A DNA stretch of 64,000 nt. Source: Takakia lepidozioides (lineage: Eukaryota; Streptophyta; Takakiopsida; Takakiales; Takakiaceae). Made by a program: the position numbers and the translations under genes. Below the pieces are notes generated by a model. It was given only the letters and a program-made list of their open reading frames with translations, was not told the origin of the DNA and did not search any database. Positions 1 through 11,400 of this stretch are shown piece by piece. How positions within the stretch are numbered: position 1 is the first letter of the stretch; each line of letters starts with the position of its first letter. The DNA is taken from positions 29,016,001 through 29,080,000 of the forward strand of contig CM060733.1 in NCBI GenBank assembly GCA_030704615.1, given 5' to 3'.

Positions 1-567
1 GATCTTTTTTGTAGAGGTAGAAGCTCACCGCATCATTCACTGTACATGCAGATTGCAAGCTTGGCTGAAGACCTGCGCTATGGCGAAATGGTGAAGCTGT
101 TGAACTATCTTGAAAAGGATGCACAAGAGTGAGTGGCCTGTGACTTTTATTTCCATATTGATGTGAAATGTATGTTGTTGAGTTGAGCAAGTACTAAGGT
201 TGTTAGGCTCAGTCAATGAAAGAATCAAGAATGGAGTACTCAAAGAAATGAAGCACTCAAAGGCCTAGCAGTCATGGTCCTCAAAATGCACTTACATGGA
301 AATATCTTGTTTTCTAGTTTCTGTTTTCTAGTTTTCTCGTTACAGATGACCATGTAGCATTCTGAAAGTGTGTTTGTTCTTCGTGGATGCAGCTTTCTAA
401 CAGAGGTGAAGGAGACTTTGGCTGCTTTTCATCCCATTCGATGTACAAAGCAAAGCAAGATAGAGACTACAATTGACTGGTCAACAGGGCTGGCCATCAC
501 CGGTGTGGTGGTGGTCCTCCTCTGGTTGATGCTGAGACGCAGGCGGGTGAAGCCCAAGATCAACTGA
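1..567 (+). CDS. 3' end of an unrecognised C-terminally anchored membrane protein gene
   Basis: Two exons are visible: one open from the window edge to 128 (donor gtgagt at 129), and one from 393 (after an ag at 391-392) to the TGA ending at 567. They join in phase (2 nt + 1 nt). The encoded tail is a helical stretch of about 60 residues rich in Leu, Glu and Lys, then a single hydrophobic segment (LAITGVVVVLLWLML) and a short basic end (RRRRVKPKIN). That is the layout of a tail-anchored or single-pass protein with its basic end in the cytosol. I do not recognise the family. The 5' part lies outside the window. The exon 1 start is unknown because an acceptor could lie within the first 50 bases. 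Confidence 0.55.
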
Positions 568-1592
568 TCCATAAACCTTTCTCCATTTGAGCTCTTATTA
601 GGTAGATTCACTGTTGTATCTCTTCCTCCTTTCCTGCTCTTTCTTTCTTCTCTCATTCTCTCTTTCCCCCCGCCCGGCAGTGGACAAATGGACGTTGCTT
701 TAGGCTTTCCCCCTTCGAAAGTCAGAGTCAAAATGTGTCGAGTAAATCCATGTAACAGTACTTCGAGCCCCATCTTGGTTAATAGCGAGAAGTATTCACT
801 TTTTGAGCCGAGACCAGGCATTATGCGGTTAGCAAGTAGCAAGCAGTCTTTCATGTTCTCCCAATCAGCTCCTTCGCAGAGTAGAAGCTGAAGGTTCGGA
901 ATAAAGGTAATGAAGGTAGCTGACATAACTGCGGTGGATACAGAAGTCACAGAGTGGGTTGATGGGTGGCTTCAAGAGTTTGAACACTAAGTTACCTTAA
1001 CACGTGAGTTCCTCCCAGGGTTGCAGATGGGAGACTCGGGTTCGAATCTTGCCAGTACGTATAATATTGCATTTATACATTTATACCGACGACAGTGAAC
1101 CACAGCGCACGCAAGCGCAGGGTTGGCCCGCAGCAGAGCGTGCGGAGGAGGGCATCGCCTGCGTGTCCGTGGAGGGGATATTCACGGTAGCAATATATAT
1201 ACTTGTATTGGGCGGTGCATAGCTGCAAAGCATCTGGGATAATTCCCAGCATTTTTGTGGCGGTTTTTAGGCTGCGAACCCCATATACCATCCACTGTGG
1301 GCCCACAAACCCAATATCTCATCCACTTGGGGCTTCCGGAAGGAAGGCCTCATCCTACAGAAAGTCACTTTCGTCCATATAGGGATGAATGTCGTCGAAA
1401 ACAGCAGCACTGTCCTTGTCAAATGACTGCGAGTAGTGCACGTGGTTCAAAAACTCTTCTCTTTCTTCTTCTATGTATTCTCTCCGTGTCGCGTTCGTGT
1501 GTGCGGATTGTGGAGCTGCATTCCATGGATCCTTGACTCGATTGTATCTGTTGATTAGCTTTTGAAACTAGCTGTGAGCTGTGTCCACCGCC
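568..1592. other. intergenic region and probable SQD2 promoter/5' UTR
   Basis: No gene is recognisable. The left part is 3' UTR of the preceding gene. Around 1021-1060 there is a Pol III B-box-like string (gggttcgaatc, 1038-1048), weak evidence for a decayed tRNA-derived SINE. A pyrimidine-rich stretch at about 1450-1490 could be the plant-type Y patch of the SQD2 core promoter. The transcription start cannot be placed from sequence alone. Confidence 0.35.
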
Positions 1593-4500
1593 ATGTCCAT
1601 CTTGCAAGTGCCTTGCGGGGCTGCCATGCCCGCAGTCCTGGCTAATGTCTCTAATCCAACTTCGTGCTCGGAGGTTCATCTCTCCATAGAAAGAAACGCA
1701 CCTTTGGTGTTCAACCGGACATCTGTGCATCTGAAAGCATCGTCTGCTCTGTTGGCTGCTGACGATTCGCGGTCTGCTTGTTTCTCCGGACAGACTGCGG
1801 GCTTGGGATCGGCTGTTCGGCGTTCGGCGGGGAGGAAGTTGGCGTCCCGGAGGTTTCCGAAGCGATGCGGAATCCAGGGGTTGAAAGGTGCCGTGGTGTG
1901 TCAGGATGGAGGAGCTACCAATGTGCCTAGTAAGCTCACAGAGCAGGAGGAGTATGCCAAAGAGTGGGCTCATAAGCCCCGCCGTATTGCTCTATTTGTG
2001 GAACCGTCCCCCTTTGCGTATGTATCTTATTGCTGCTTTGAGAGAAGGATGTGTGGTGTGACTTTTCTCGTCGGAAGTGTTCTGCGGTTAGTAGTTTGAT
2101 GCAGACTAGAGATTGTGATACAATTTCGAAACCTGAATGGAGAGGCTGTTACTATTGGAGTTTTCATCAGTTCAAATGAATGTGCAAAGGAAGCGAGCTC
2201 TGTAACCAATCTGCATTGTGTATGGAAAATCCCACTTTGGGAAATTTCGTATCATTCCTCTTTTTTGCGGCCTATCTTATCACCATCATATCAAAGCTAC
2301 TACGAAGACCCCTGCAATTTGGAAAAGTCTTGGCAGAGTTGGAAGCCTGCAAGTGCAGAAGCTATACGTTCGACATGACTGCTCCACAATTGCAGGGCTC
2401 TTCATGGTAGCTCCAGCTTGGATGTAGTCCAACATCGATTTGTTGGACTTAACTCTTAGCTTACTAACGAGTTGGAGCTCGAATACAAAACTCTGCTGAG
2501 GAGTCAAATTATCTGCATGTGCTGTAGGTATGTTTCGGGTTACAAGAACCGCTATCAAAATTTCATACGGTACTTGCGAGAGCTGGGAGACGAGGTATTT
2601 CTGTTTTCTGTCTTTTTCAAATGTAAGTTCAGTTATGTGCATTTAATGAGTTTATACATGCACGAACAATTCTAAGGCTTTTCCAGTTTTCTAGAAGCAG
2701 CTCAGGAGAAATGTTAAGCTTAGCAGGTTACTCTCAAGTGGCAATTTGGTGCCGGACATCGAAATAGGCAACTGAGGAAATTCATCTTTTGAAATATATG
2801 TTAGAATGTCTTTGGCTACACTTACCTCTTGCACGTAGATATTTACACCAGTGCCCCTGTTCAGACTTTGGGAGAGAAAAAACGGACTATTCCAGCTTAA
2901 CTTTAAGCTATGGGCTCAAAGGCAACCTGAACGTCCAGGACAAACCTCTAATCGCACTTTACACGTTCATTCACAGGTACTGGTTGTCACCACACATGTA
3001 GGTGTGCCTGAAGACTTTTATGGGGCCAAAGTCATAGGCTCATGGAGGTATAGTAATTATGGCATTCAATCTGCTGATGATGAGGTTTTTTCGTGTCTGA
3101 AGCTCAATCTCAATTCTTACTGGCTCGTAACATATGCTTAGTAGTCTATGTGGATTGGATTTGATAAAAATCAATAGAATAGCATTGCATTTCTAACTCA
3201 ACTAGATAATGATTAAATGATGTCAGAATCGTCCAGAAGTTCAAGCTGAAACAATTTTGCAAGAATTCTGCACTTGTGATGTCTGAACTTTGTTCTAATG
3301 TGTTTCTTGCAGTTTGCCGTGTCCTTGGTACAAAACTGTACCACTGTCACTGGCTTTAAGCCCCCGTATTTACAAGGCAGTTGCCAACTTCAAACCTGAC
3401 ATAATTCATGCATCATCTCCAGGAATAATGGTAATATCTCGTCATGTTGATTACCTTTGTGTAAGGTACAAACATATAATAAGCAAAGGCTAGAGTCCAG
3501 TGGAAGTGCTTGTTTCATGTATAACCATGATATGGTGCACACTGATACCCAGGGTAGATATTGACTATTGACTTACATTCCTCAATCTTTCCAATGTGAA
3601 CCAGCTGAAGAGTTGGTTGCAGGCAGACATTCATTCTAATGGAGGGATCTGGCAATGGGACAGGTGTTCGGAGCGTTAGTCATAGCTAAGCTACTCAGTG
3701 TCCCCGTTGTAATGGCTTATCACACCCATGTACCCCTGTACGTGTATCTATCAATCTTTCTCTGGCTGGCTGCTCTGTCACTCGTGTCAAATGTATCATT
3801 GCTTCTTTTGCATCAACTTGTCTGAAGAGCATTTTGTTTCCTCCATGACTTGTCAATAGGGCAGCAATTGTAGATTTATCTGTGCTCAATTCTTTCTTTG
3901 GTCCATAACCTCATCCCCTCAGAAGCTTGCACTGCCTGTTTGTATCTTTTGACCAATTTAGAACTGGTCTCCCTCCTATTCATGCTCTCAGATGACCATT
4001 ATAGAAGGAAGGTGTAGATGTTTTCTTTCAATGTTTGTTTGGCTCTTACGTGGAATTTTTTAAAATACTGCCTAGGTAAATGACCTTCAGCAATTACGTA
4101 TTTGATTATGTACTAATTTTGAGAATTTGTTGTTACTCGGTTTCTGGTGCAGTCAGCTCTCTTCCTGCAAGAGACAGGGAGTTTTTTTTATCTAATCCGT
4201 AGTGCACCTTGATGTTTGTGCAGGTACATTCCAAAGTACACATTTAGTTGGCTAGTCAAGCCCATGTGGCTAATAATCAGTAAGTTTACCTTACATCACT
4301 CCCCTTTTGAATTGTCTTGACTGGAATATGGAATTGAAATTTATACCTTCAGCACCCCCTTAAGATAATAATTGGTCCTAACATTGAATCTACGTTGAGT
4401 CAAAGTGTGTTTGCCATGGCTAAGAAATGGGTATATTCTGCTAGAGATATGTTTATTTGTATAAAATTGCTCAAGATCTATGTTTTAACTGGGTACAAAT

Positions 4501-7307
4501 ATGGTGGGCATGAAGAGTTCTTGCATAGAGCAGCCGATCTCACTCTCGTTATGTCATCTCAACTCGGCAAGGAGTTGAAGGCTGCTGGTGCATCCACAGG
4601 TAACAGATGTCTATTCAGACAAGAATTGAACTACGTATTGGATTTATTTTGATGGTGAGGGTTGGTATTAGCTTGATATGTAGGATGTTTGGTAGAACTT
4701 GGCAAGCAACTGTCTGAAACCCCTGAGTGTTGTGCTGTGAACAGCGGAAAAAATTCGAATATGGCGGAAGGGGGTGGACTCAGAGAGCTTTCATCCACGC
4801 TTCAAGAGTGAGGAGATGCGCAACCGTCTCACGTAAGTTACCAACAAGTCTAGTTTTTTTTTGGTTTCTCTATTGTCATTGAGTCTGGTACTACGCCACA
4901 TTACTGCTGCCAAGCAAGCATCTTGACCAGTGCTAGCATTACATTGGGATTGCAAGCAGGTGGCACTTCTTGCTGGGGACACGAGTAGTGTGTTAGGTGA
5001 CACTATATCCTAGGATCTGTAGGCTTTTGGATGGGAGAATGGTATTTATTAACTCATCCTTTTCATTCTTCCCCCATCACGACAAGCGATTTCTTATCCA
5101 TGCATGGAGATGTCCTGCTTACCCTAAGTTCCTATCTATGCTGGTGATCTTGCAGCGATGGAGTGCCAGAAACTCCTCTTATTGTCCATGTGGGTCGGCT
5201 TGGTGCAGAGAAGAACCTTGACTTGTTGAAACAGTGAGTTCTTATTAATATATTTCTTTCTCTTATTCTGTGTATTGGTAAAATCCATCCACACAGAAGG
5301 TTTATACTCCATTGATTTCTGTTTAATCTGGTAAAAATTAGCACTAGTCTGGAAAGTCTCCTTTAAAGCTTTAGGTACCAATTTTTTTTTAAGTTTGTTC
5401 AAGTGAGATGGGGACAGGGGCAAACACAGAGTCTTTGTTTCAGGAATACCTCGCTGGCTCAGTGAATGTTGAAGTAAATAGTTATTCTGGGAGGACGGGT
5501 AGCTAGTGGAAGTAACTTTCTGAAATGGAATGAGCTAATGTATTCTCAGTATCTTAAAAAAATTCTGAAATTCCTGAGCTGGTGCAAGGCACAGGTTGAG
5601 AATTTGTTGAGTAGTCCTAAGTCAGCCTAGCCTACAATCAAGCAAATCATGACTTTTACTGACTGGTTTCACTTGTTGGTGTTCCTTATCGATGTCCAAC
5701 AAAATGGTGGCCTACTTTGCATTTCTTTGCCCCTTTGTATCCCCTCTCAATATATAGAGAAAAGTTGAAGATTGTCCTGTGAATCTGTAAACGACCGCAG
5801 GGTGATGAAGAGGTTACCTGGCGTACGGCTGGCGTTTATCGGTGATGGGCCATACAGGTGAAGCCCTCCGACACACTTTAGCGGCATAACACTGACAGGA
5901 TTCGTCTCTTGTATCGTAGCAATGCCAGCTGGAATGTAGACACTAATTAAGTTTGTGTACTTCACTACTCGCTCAGTAGCCATGGAATCAGGAGGTTAGT
6001 TGTGCTTGACTATCAATGATAAGCCCGTTCTGTCCATTTTGCACTAGTTATCATTTCTTTTATCTTTGTCATTGGCATAGGGGTTGGCAGTGCTAAATCA
6101 TCTTCCAGCAATCTATTTTGACTGGCAAGGACTAGAGTTCTTAAAATTTTGGTCTGGGAAGCTGAGTATGAAATTTGTGTGAATTCAGGCGAGACCTGGA
6201 GCAAATGTTTCAGGGAATGAGTGTTACCTTCACTGGAATGCTACAAGGGGAAGAACTCTCCCAAGCATATGCAAGTGGGGATATATTCGTTACTCCTTCT
6301 GAGTCGGAAACTCTGGGATTTGTTGTCCTTGAGGCTATGGCATCTGGAGTGCCTGTTGTTGCTGCCCGGGCAGGCGGGATTCCCGAAATTGTGAACCAGG
6401 ATGGGGTGACAGGGTTCCTTTTCACACCTGGAGATGTTGATGATTGTGTTGCAAAGTTGAAAGCTTTCTTAGACTCGCCAGAGCTCCGGCAGAAAATCGG
6501 CTCTGCAGGTACATATATCCCATATGCCCTGTGGTATGATATTCCTTGTTTGATGTACTCACTGGCCAGTCCGGTTGAAGGTTATCCACAATGTTACAAA
6601 TCTCAGCTCCGAGTTTTTGCAAGACTCCACTTTATGCCTGTCTTGATATCAATGCCACCTCCTAATCACCACTGTATCCCCTGAAATTAACATTGTTTCG
6701 AACTACCAATGAAGATGAAGTCAACCAAATGAAATCTCTACCCTCCTTTGTAGTTTGAAAGCTACCAATGTTGCTCAATTTTTTTTATTTTAACCATTAT
6801 AAGGTCTAGTTACTGGTTTTTCAGATAACTAAGTTACCTCTCAGAAAAACATTTTGTGTAGTGCAAAGCACCTGCCTGATGAGTTCCCATGATTTGAGGA
6901 GCCAGAGGGTGTCTAAGTGTTGCTAAAACTTCTTGAGGGGAGGTTGTCTACAATGTCGTGGAAACCAGCTGATATTTGCTTTTAAGTCACGTTCATGTGC
7001 TGAAGTGGCCTTGCAACACTGTTATGTTCAATCTCAGGGCGATAACCTGTAACCAACAGTTCCATTTGTGCGTCCTCTAACGTAGAGGTCATTTAGTGCC
7101 CTCAAAATAGCCGAGGACACTAATCAGCAGGTTTTTACGGTGTCTACAGGTCGTGCTGAAGTGGAAAACTTTGACTGGCGGGCAAGCACGAAGCAAGTAC
7201 GGAATGAGCAATATAGTGCTGCTATCTGGTTTTGGCGGAGACGTAAAGAGCAGTTGTCAAAGCGATTTTCAAGGTGGTTCAAGCGACCTGAATTACAGGC
7301 TTCTTGA
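1593..7307 (+). CDS. SQD2: UDP-sulfoquinovose:diacylglycerol sulfoquinovosyltransferase (SQD2), 12 exons
   Basis: The product transfers sulfoquinovose from UDP-sulfoquinovose to diacylglycerol, the last step of sulfolipid synthesis at the plastid envelope. Exons: 1593-2017, 2528-2594, 2977-3047, 3313-3430, 3664-3737, 4224-4279, 4516-4599, 4745-4832, 5156-5233, 5801-5857, 6189-6508, 7150-7307. All junctions are GT/AG and phases agree, giving 1596 nt (531 residues). Residues 1 to about 125 are Ser/Ala/Arg-rich, as in a transit peptide. The GT4 N-terminal domain starts near residue 130 ([20 protein letters not shown]). Key family motifs follow: SSPGIM, the AYHTHVP segment, IVHVGRLG, and the C-terminal nucleotide-sugar site with [13 protein letters not shown] near residue 411. 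The ATG at 1593 is the first in the open frame that gives a transit-like leader. Length is close to the roughly 510 residues of land-plant SQD2. No defects were seen. Confidence 0.95.
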
Positions 7308-8426
7308 TTATCTTTTCCCAGAGTATTTCAGTCGCAAAGCAGAAGTCAGCTTTCTCTGTTCGCCTTGTTACACGGGCTGGTACTGAGCATTGGTATACTG
7401 TTCTGAGGGCGGTTACTTGATGGATAGCAGAATCCCATACAGCCCTGGAGGACTAGGCTCTTAGATACGATGTGTACTCTAAGCATGTATGTTGCACAAT
7501 CTCCCAATATTGTAGTGTGTTGGTCAGGTTTTAGTACCTGACATGAGATCTAGGAGGGGTTATTCTTTCGCTGTGCCATGGTTACCATTTTCCTCTGAAG
7601 GTTTATGAGCAGCAGCATTTCTCCATCAAGAGTGGAACTTCTACAGAGTGTGTAGAGTTCTGAAAACAAAGAATGGTTTGAGTACTGATATTTCTAGGAT
7701 GATTTAAACCTTGACATTGTACATCTGGCTTGAGCTAGTCACATTTATGTGATTACCATTCCACCAAAAATAAAAGTGAAAATCTTGTGGTACTTGGCTC
7801 TTGCGGGCTCCCCGGGCAGAAGCTTTCTTTTGAGCATCCCTTGTGTCCCGGATGCTTGGAAACAAACGCCATGTTATTACAGAGAGTATGTTTCAAACTA
7901 CCTGTTGATTGTATTGTTGCCACTGTGCTTCAAGTATGACTCTAAGATATTTTCCAGCTGCTGAATCACTCCAGTATGCCTAGTAACTTTGTAAGTTGTA
8001 ATCTACGACAGAAGTATCGTACTTTGCTGTCAGATTCGACACCTGGGTGCCCAAATATTTGGCACTTCATATTTTGTGTTCTAGGGTTCCAGCAATTTAG
8101 GAGTAGAATTTTCGACACCTCGATACAAGCTCCGCAACGGTAGGCAGTTCACGTTTTACATGTTTAATTCCATTACGTATTTTCTTTTTTAATACAGGGG
8201 GAAGTTCGGAATTCACCTGATTTGTGTTTGTGAAATATGTTTTTAACCAGTGAAAGCCACCGGTAACTGGCTGGAGACCGGTGAAAGCCGGTGGCTGTTG
8301 CTTCTTCTTCCCTGCTCTTTCGCACAAGCGTGGCCTTCGTCGTCCTGCGCCTGGGATCTGGGCGTGGAAGAATTGCTGCGATTCATGTTCTGAATCTCGG
8401 GATGCAGGCAGGGAGGAGATAGCACC
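7308..8426. other. SQD2 3' UTR, intergenic spacer and SMG8 5' region
   Basis: No coding capacity was recognised. An AATAAA-like string lies near 7768. A perfect 9-bp inverted repeat (AGCCACCGG at 8255-8263, CCGGTGGCT at 8288-8296, 24-nt loop) lies about 130 nt upstream of the SMG8 start and is probably in its 5' UTR. Confidence 0.4.
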
Positions 8427-11400
8427 ATGAGCGTGCGCATGCTGTCACGGCCGCTCTCTTCTTCGGGACCAAATCCATCGCCGTCTTTGTCCCTCGCATC
8501 CTCAGCATCAGCAGGTGTACCGGCATCCATCCCTCTTTCCCCGCCCTCAACGGCGTCCTCTCCACCCTCCTCTCCACCGCATCTTTCTTTTCCATTGCCT
8601 GCTTCCCCTCACTCTGCGCCCACGCGCTCTTCCCCGTCGAACCCTCCGCCCTCGACATCCAACCCTCCATCAATCTCGCTCCCATCCTCTTCCTTTTCTC
8701 ATGCTTTTGCTGCAGCAGGTCGCTCGGGGCCTGGGTCTTCTGTCGCCGGTTCTTTAGGGGCACCATTGCCAGGAAGCAATGGGGTTGTAGTTATAGGTGT
8801 AATTAGCCGCTCGGAAGAGGATGCATCACAGCTTTTGGATCGTCTTCTCGATGCCCAGGTATTTGGTGGAGGGGGAAGGTCTTTGCTTCGAAAGAAGGAT
8901 GGCCAGGGGTCCTCTGGGCTCCAACCATCCCCCGGTACTTCTGCAAGAGAGTTTGAAGAGAAAGGAAACGGAAGCCCTAATTCTCAAGTTGGGCTACCTA
9001 ACAGCTCGAACCCTGATGGAAGTTCCCATATCCAAGAAGATGGAGTGGTCTCAAGCGAGGCCGCCAAAAGAACTCACAGCCAGATTCTGGAGGAGGCAAG
9101 TACGCACAGGAATGGCGAAATTGAACTAGATTCAGTTGAAGGGGCAATGGAGAATGACCGCAGCACTAGTGCCCAGAGGTCCATGCATACACCCCAAATC
9201 AATTCCCGACTAGAGGGGGAAGAGGAACTTAGAGAGGGAGGGTCCAGCTTAGGACTGAACGAATGGATATCAGGAAAGCTGAAGCATTACTACGATGAAG
9301 AGAGAGGAGTGCTTTATGTACAATTTGTGTGGGGAGCATGGCCTCTGGACTTCCTAAAGGAGGAAAGGGTGGAAAGCTTGGCAGAAAGGCTTGAGCGTTG
9401 CGAGGCCAGCAGCTTGTGCGGGCTCTTGTTCATGTTTTCTGTAAGGTTTTGCTTTCCCACCCTCCACCCTGAAGCCCGTTATTGTATGTTTCCGCTTTGT
9501 TTCTACATGGTGCTCAGGACTTCATTCCAGATGGGAAGGGAGAGGCCAGGGGGTTCATGGGTTGTCTTTGATTCGGCTGTTTCTCTTCTGGCGGACAGAA
9601 TTTCTATTGGGAAAGCCCTGGTAGCATGATGTCAATGGTAGATATGTCCACAGGGTCCTGTCAGTCTGGACACCTGCCCCCAAAAAGCTGCAGCCAACTC
9701 TGAAATTGGACTTTTTCCGAGGGAAGCAAAAGATACAGCTCTTGGGGCCCAGCCCATTTGATCCAACATATGTTTTTCCTCATGCTCATGCCAAATCATC
9801 AGGTCTAACTCTTGTTGTGAAGTAGCTGGAAGCTCTTGGAGAAGTTGGAAGCCAACTGTAAGTAATCATCTATTCTCAGTCAGTGCAGCTTCAAGCAAAG
9901 TGAAGTTAGATTGCTGATCATGGAGGCAAAGATCGCTGATTACAGGTGTGCCACATCATCCTGATTCTTCAAGAGGGTGCCCGATTTGACCCAAGGTACT
10001 TGCGCATGTTTCGAACTCTTCAAGCTGCAAAGCACACGCAGGGACCCTTTGTGAAGACCCAAGTGCTCCCAGGCCTCCTTCCTGCCCCCACCTCTAGGCC
10101 CACCCCCCCACCCCTCCGACCCGTGTCTCTAGCCTCCAGCAATGCTTCAGGAAGGAATGCAGGTGTCACAGGGCGGCAAGCATCGACCATAGCTCTTATG
10201 TCAGGTTCAGCCCCCGTCTTGTTTCCTGGGCAGTGTACACCAGTTGCTCTGTTTGTCTGCTTGGATGATTTTCCAGAGCCACCAACTGTAGGCACCCCTG
10301 TTCCTGTCTCCAATGGATCTCGTTCTGATGACGCATCAGAGACCACAGGGGCTTCTTTCAGTATGCAAACAGGGTCTGCTCCTTCTTTGTCTCCTGGAAA
10401 TGCCTACATCCTGAGACAAGGATTGCAGTCAAAGTCCTCAGGTTTGATGTCTGGGCCAGTCAGGCCTGGAAACAAGATAGAGACGGGTTTCCGCAAGAAG
10501 ATCCAGTCATCAACAGAGGCTCAAATTCGGTTTTTACTTAAGAAATGTCGGACAGTGGCAAGTGTGGCTGGAGAAGGCGGATCTATTGGGTCTGCGGTGG
10601 GTGCTGGCATGGGTCCAAGGGGACCTGGCAGTGGAGTTGGTTCACTTCCTGGGGGTGGAGGTGGAGGAGCACTCTTTGCCCTTGATCCAAGTAGGGCAGT
10701 AGTCCTGCTTGATCGATCCGGTAACCGGCATGGGGAAGCTCTACATGCTGCTACAGATATGCTCGCAGAAATGTTGAGGAGAAAGGAAGGAGCAGCCCAT
10801 GCAGTTTGGGATCTCACAGGTAAAGTTTCTAGCTTATCCCAGTCATTGCATTTAACCCATGTAAATAGAACATCGATAACACGTAGTAACATGAGCAGGT
10901 GAGATGACATGGCTCTACAGCTATCATGGTCACGCTGTATATGCAGCACTACATTATCCCTTACAATTGTCTGGCCATGACTTTGATTACCATTTATGTT
11001 TGGGTTAGATATCCTGTGCTTTTTTCCTACAGTCTGTCATCGCAAGAAGTGTTCTATCCCGACGCTCGCTTGGAGCATACTTATGACTACTGATGTTTGT
11101 CTTCTCAGCATGTAGACTAGTTCAGCTGGTTCAGTATGGCGAGTTTAAGCTCTATCTAAGGCTCTTCTCTCCATGAAGTCTGTTTGTATTACCATGGGTC
11201 AGTTTTTCCGTGGTTGCAGAAGGCAATGGGGTGGCAGGTGAGGACCTGCAAGCAATTAGGGACTTTCTATGGAGACATACTGAGATATTGAGAGGGAGGG
11301 GGGGAATCTCCAACAGTTCAGCAGGAGGCTCTGCTGGAGTAGGGATGGTCGCTGCCGCCGCTGCTGCAGCAGCAGCATCAGCTGCGGCAGGAGCTTCGGG

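Noticed and set aside
429-950. 173-codon open frame on the - strand
   Set aside because: It overlaps the recognisable + strand exon at 393-567 and shows no family-like motifs.
1003-1060. Complete SINE upstream of SQD2
   Set aside because: Only a B-box-like string is visible; there is no A box at proper spacing and no tail or target duplication.
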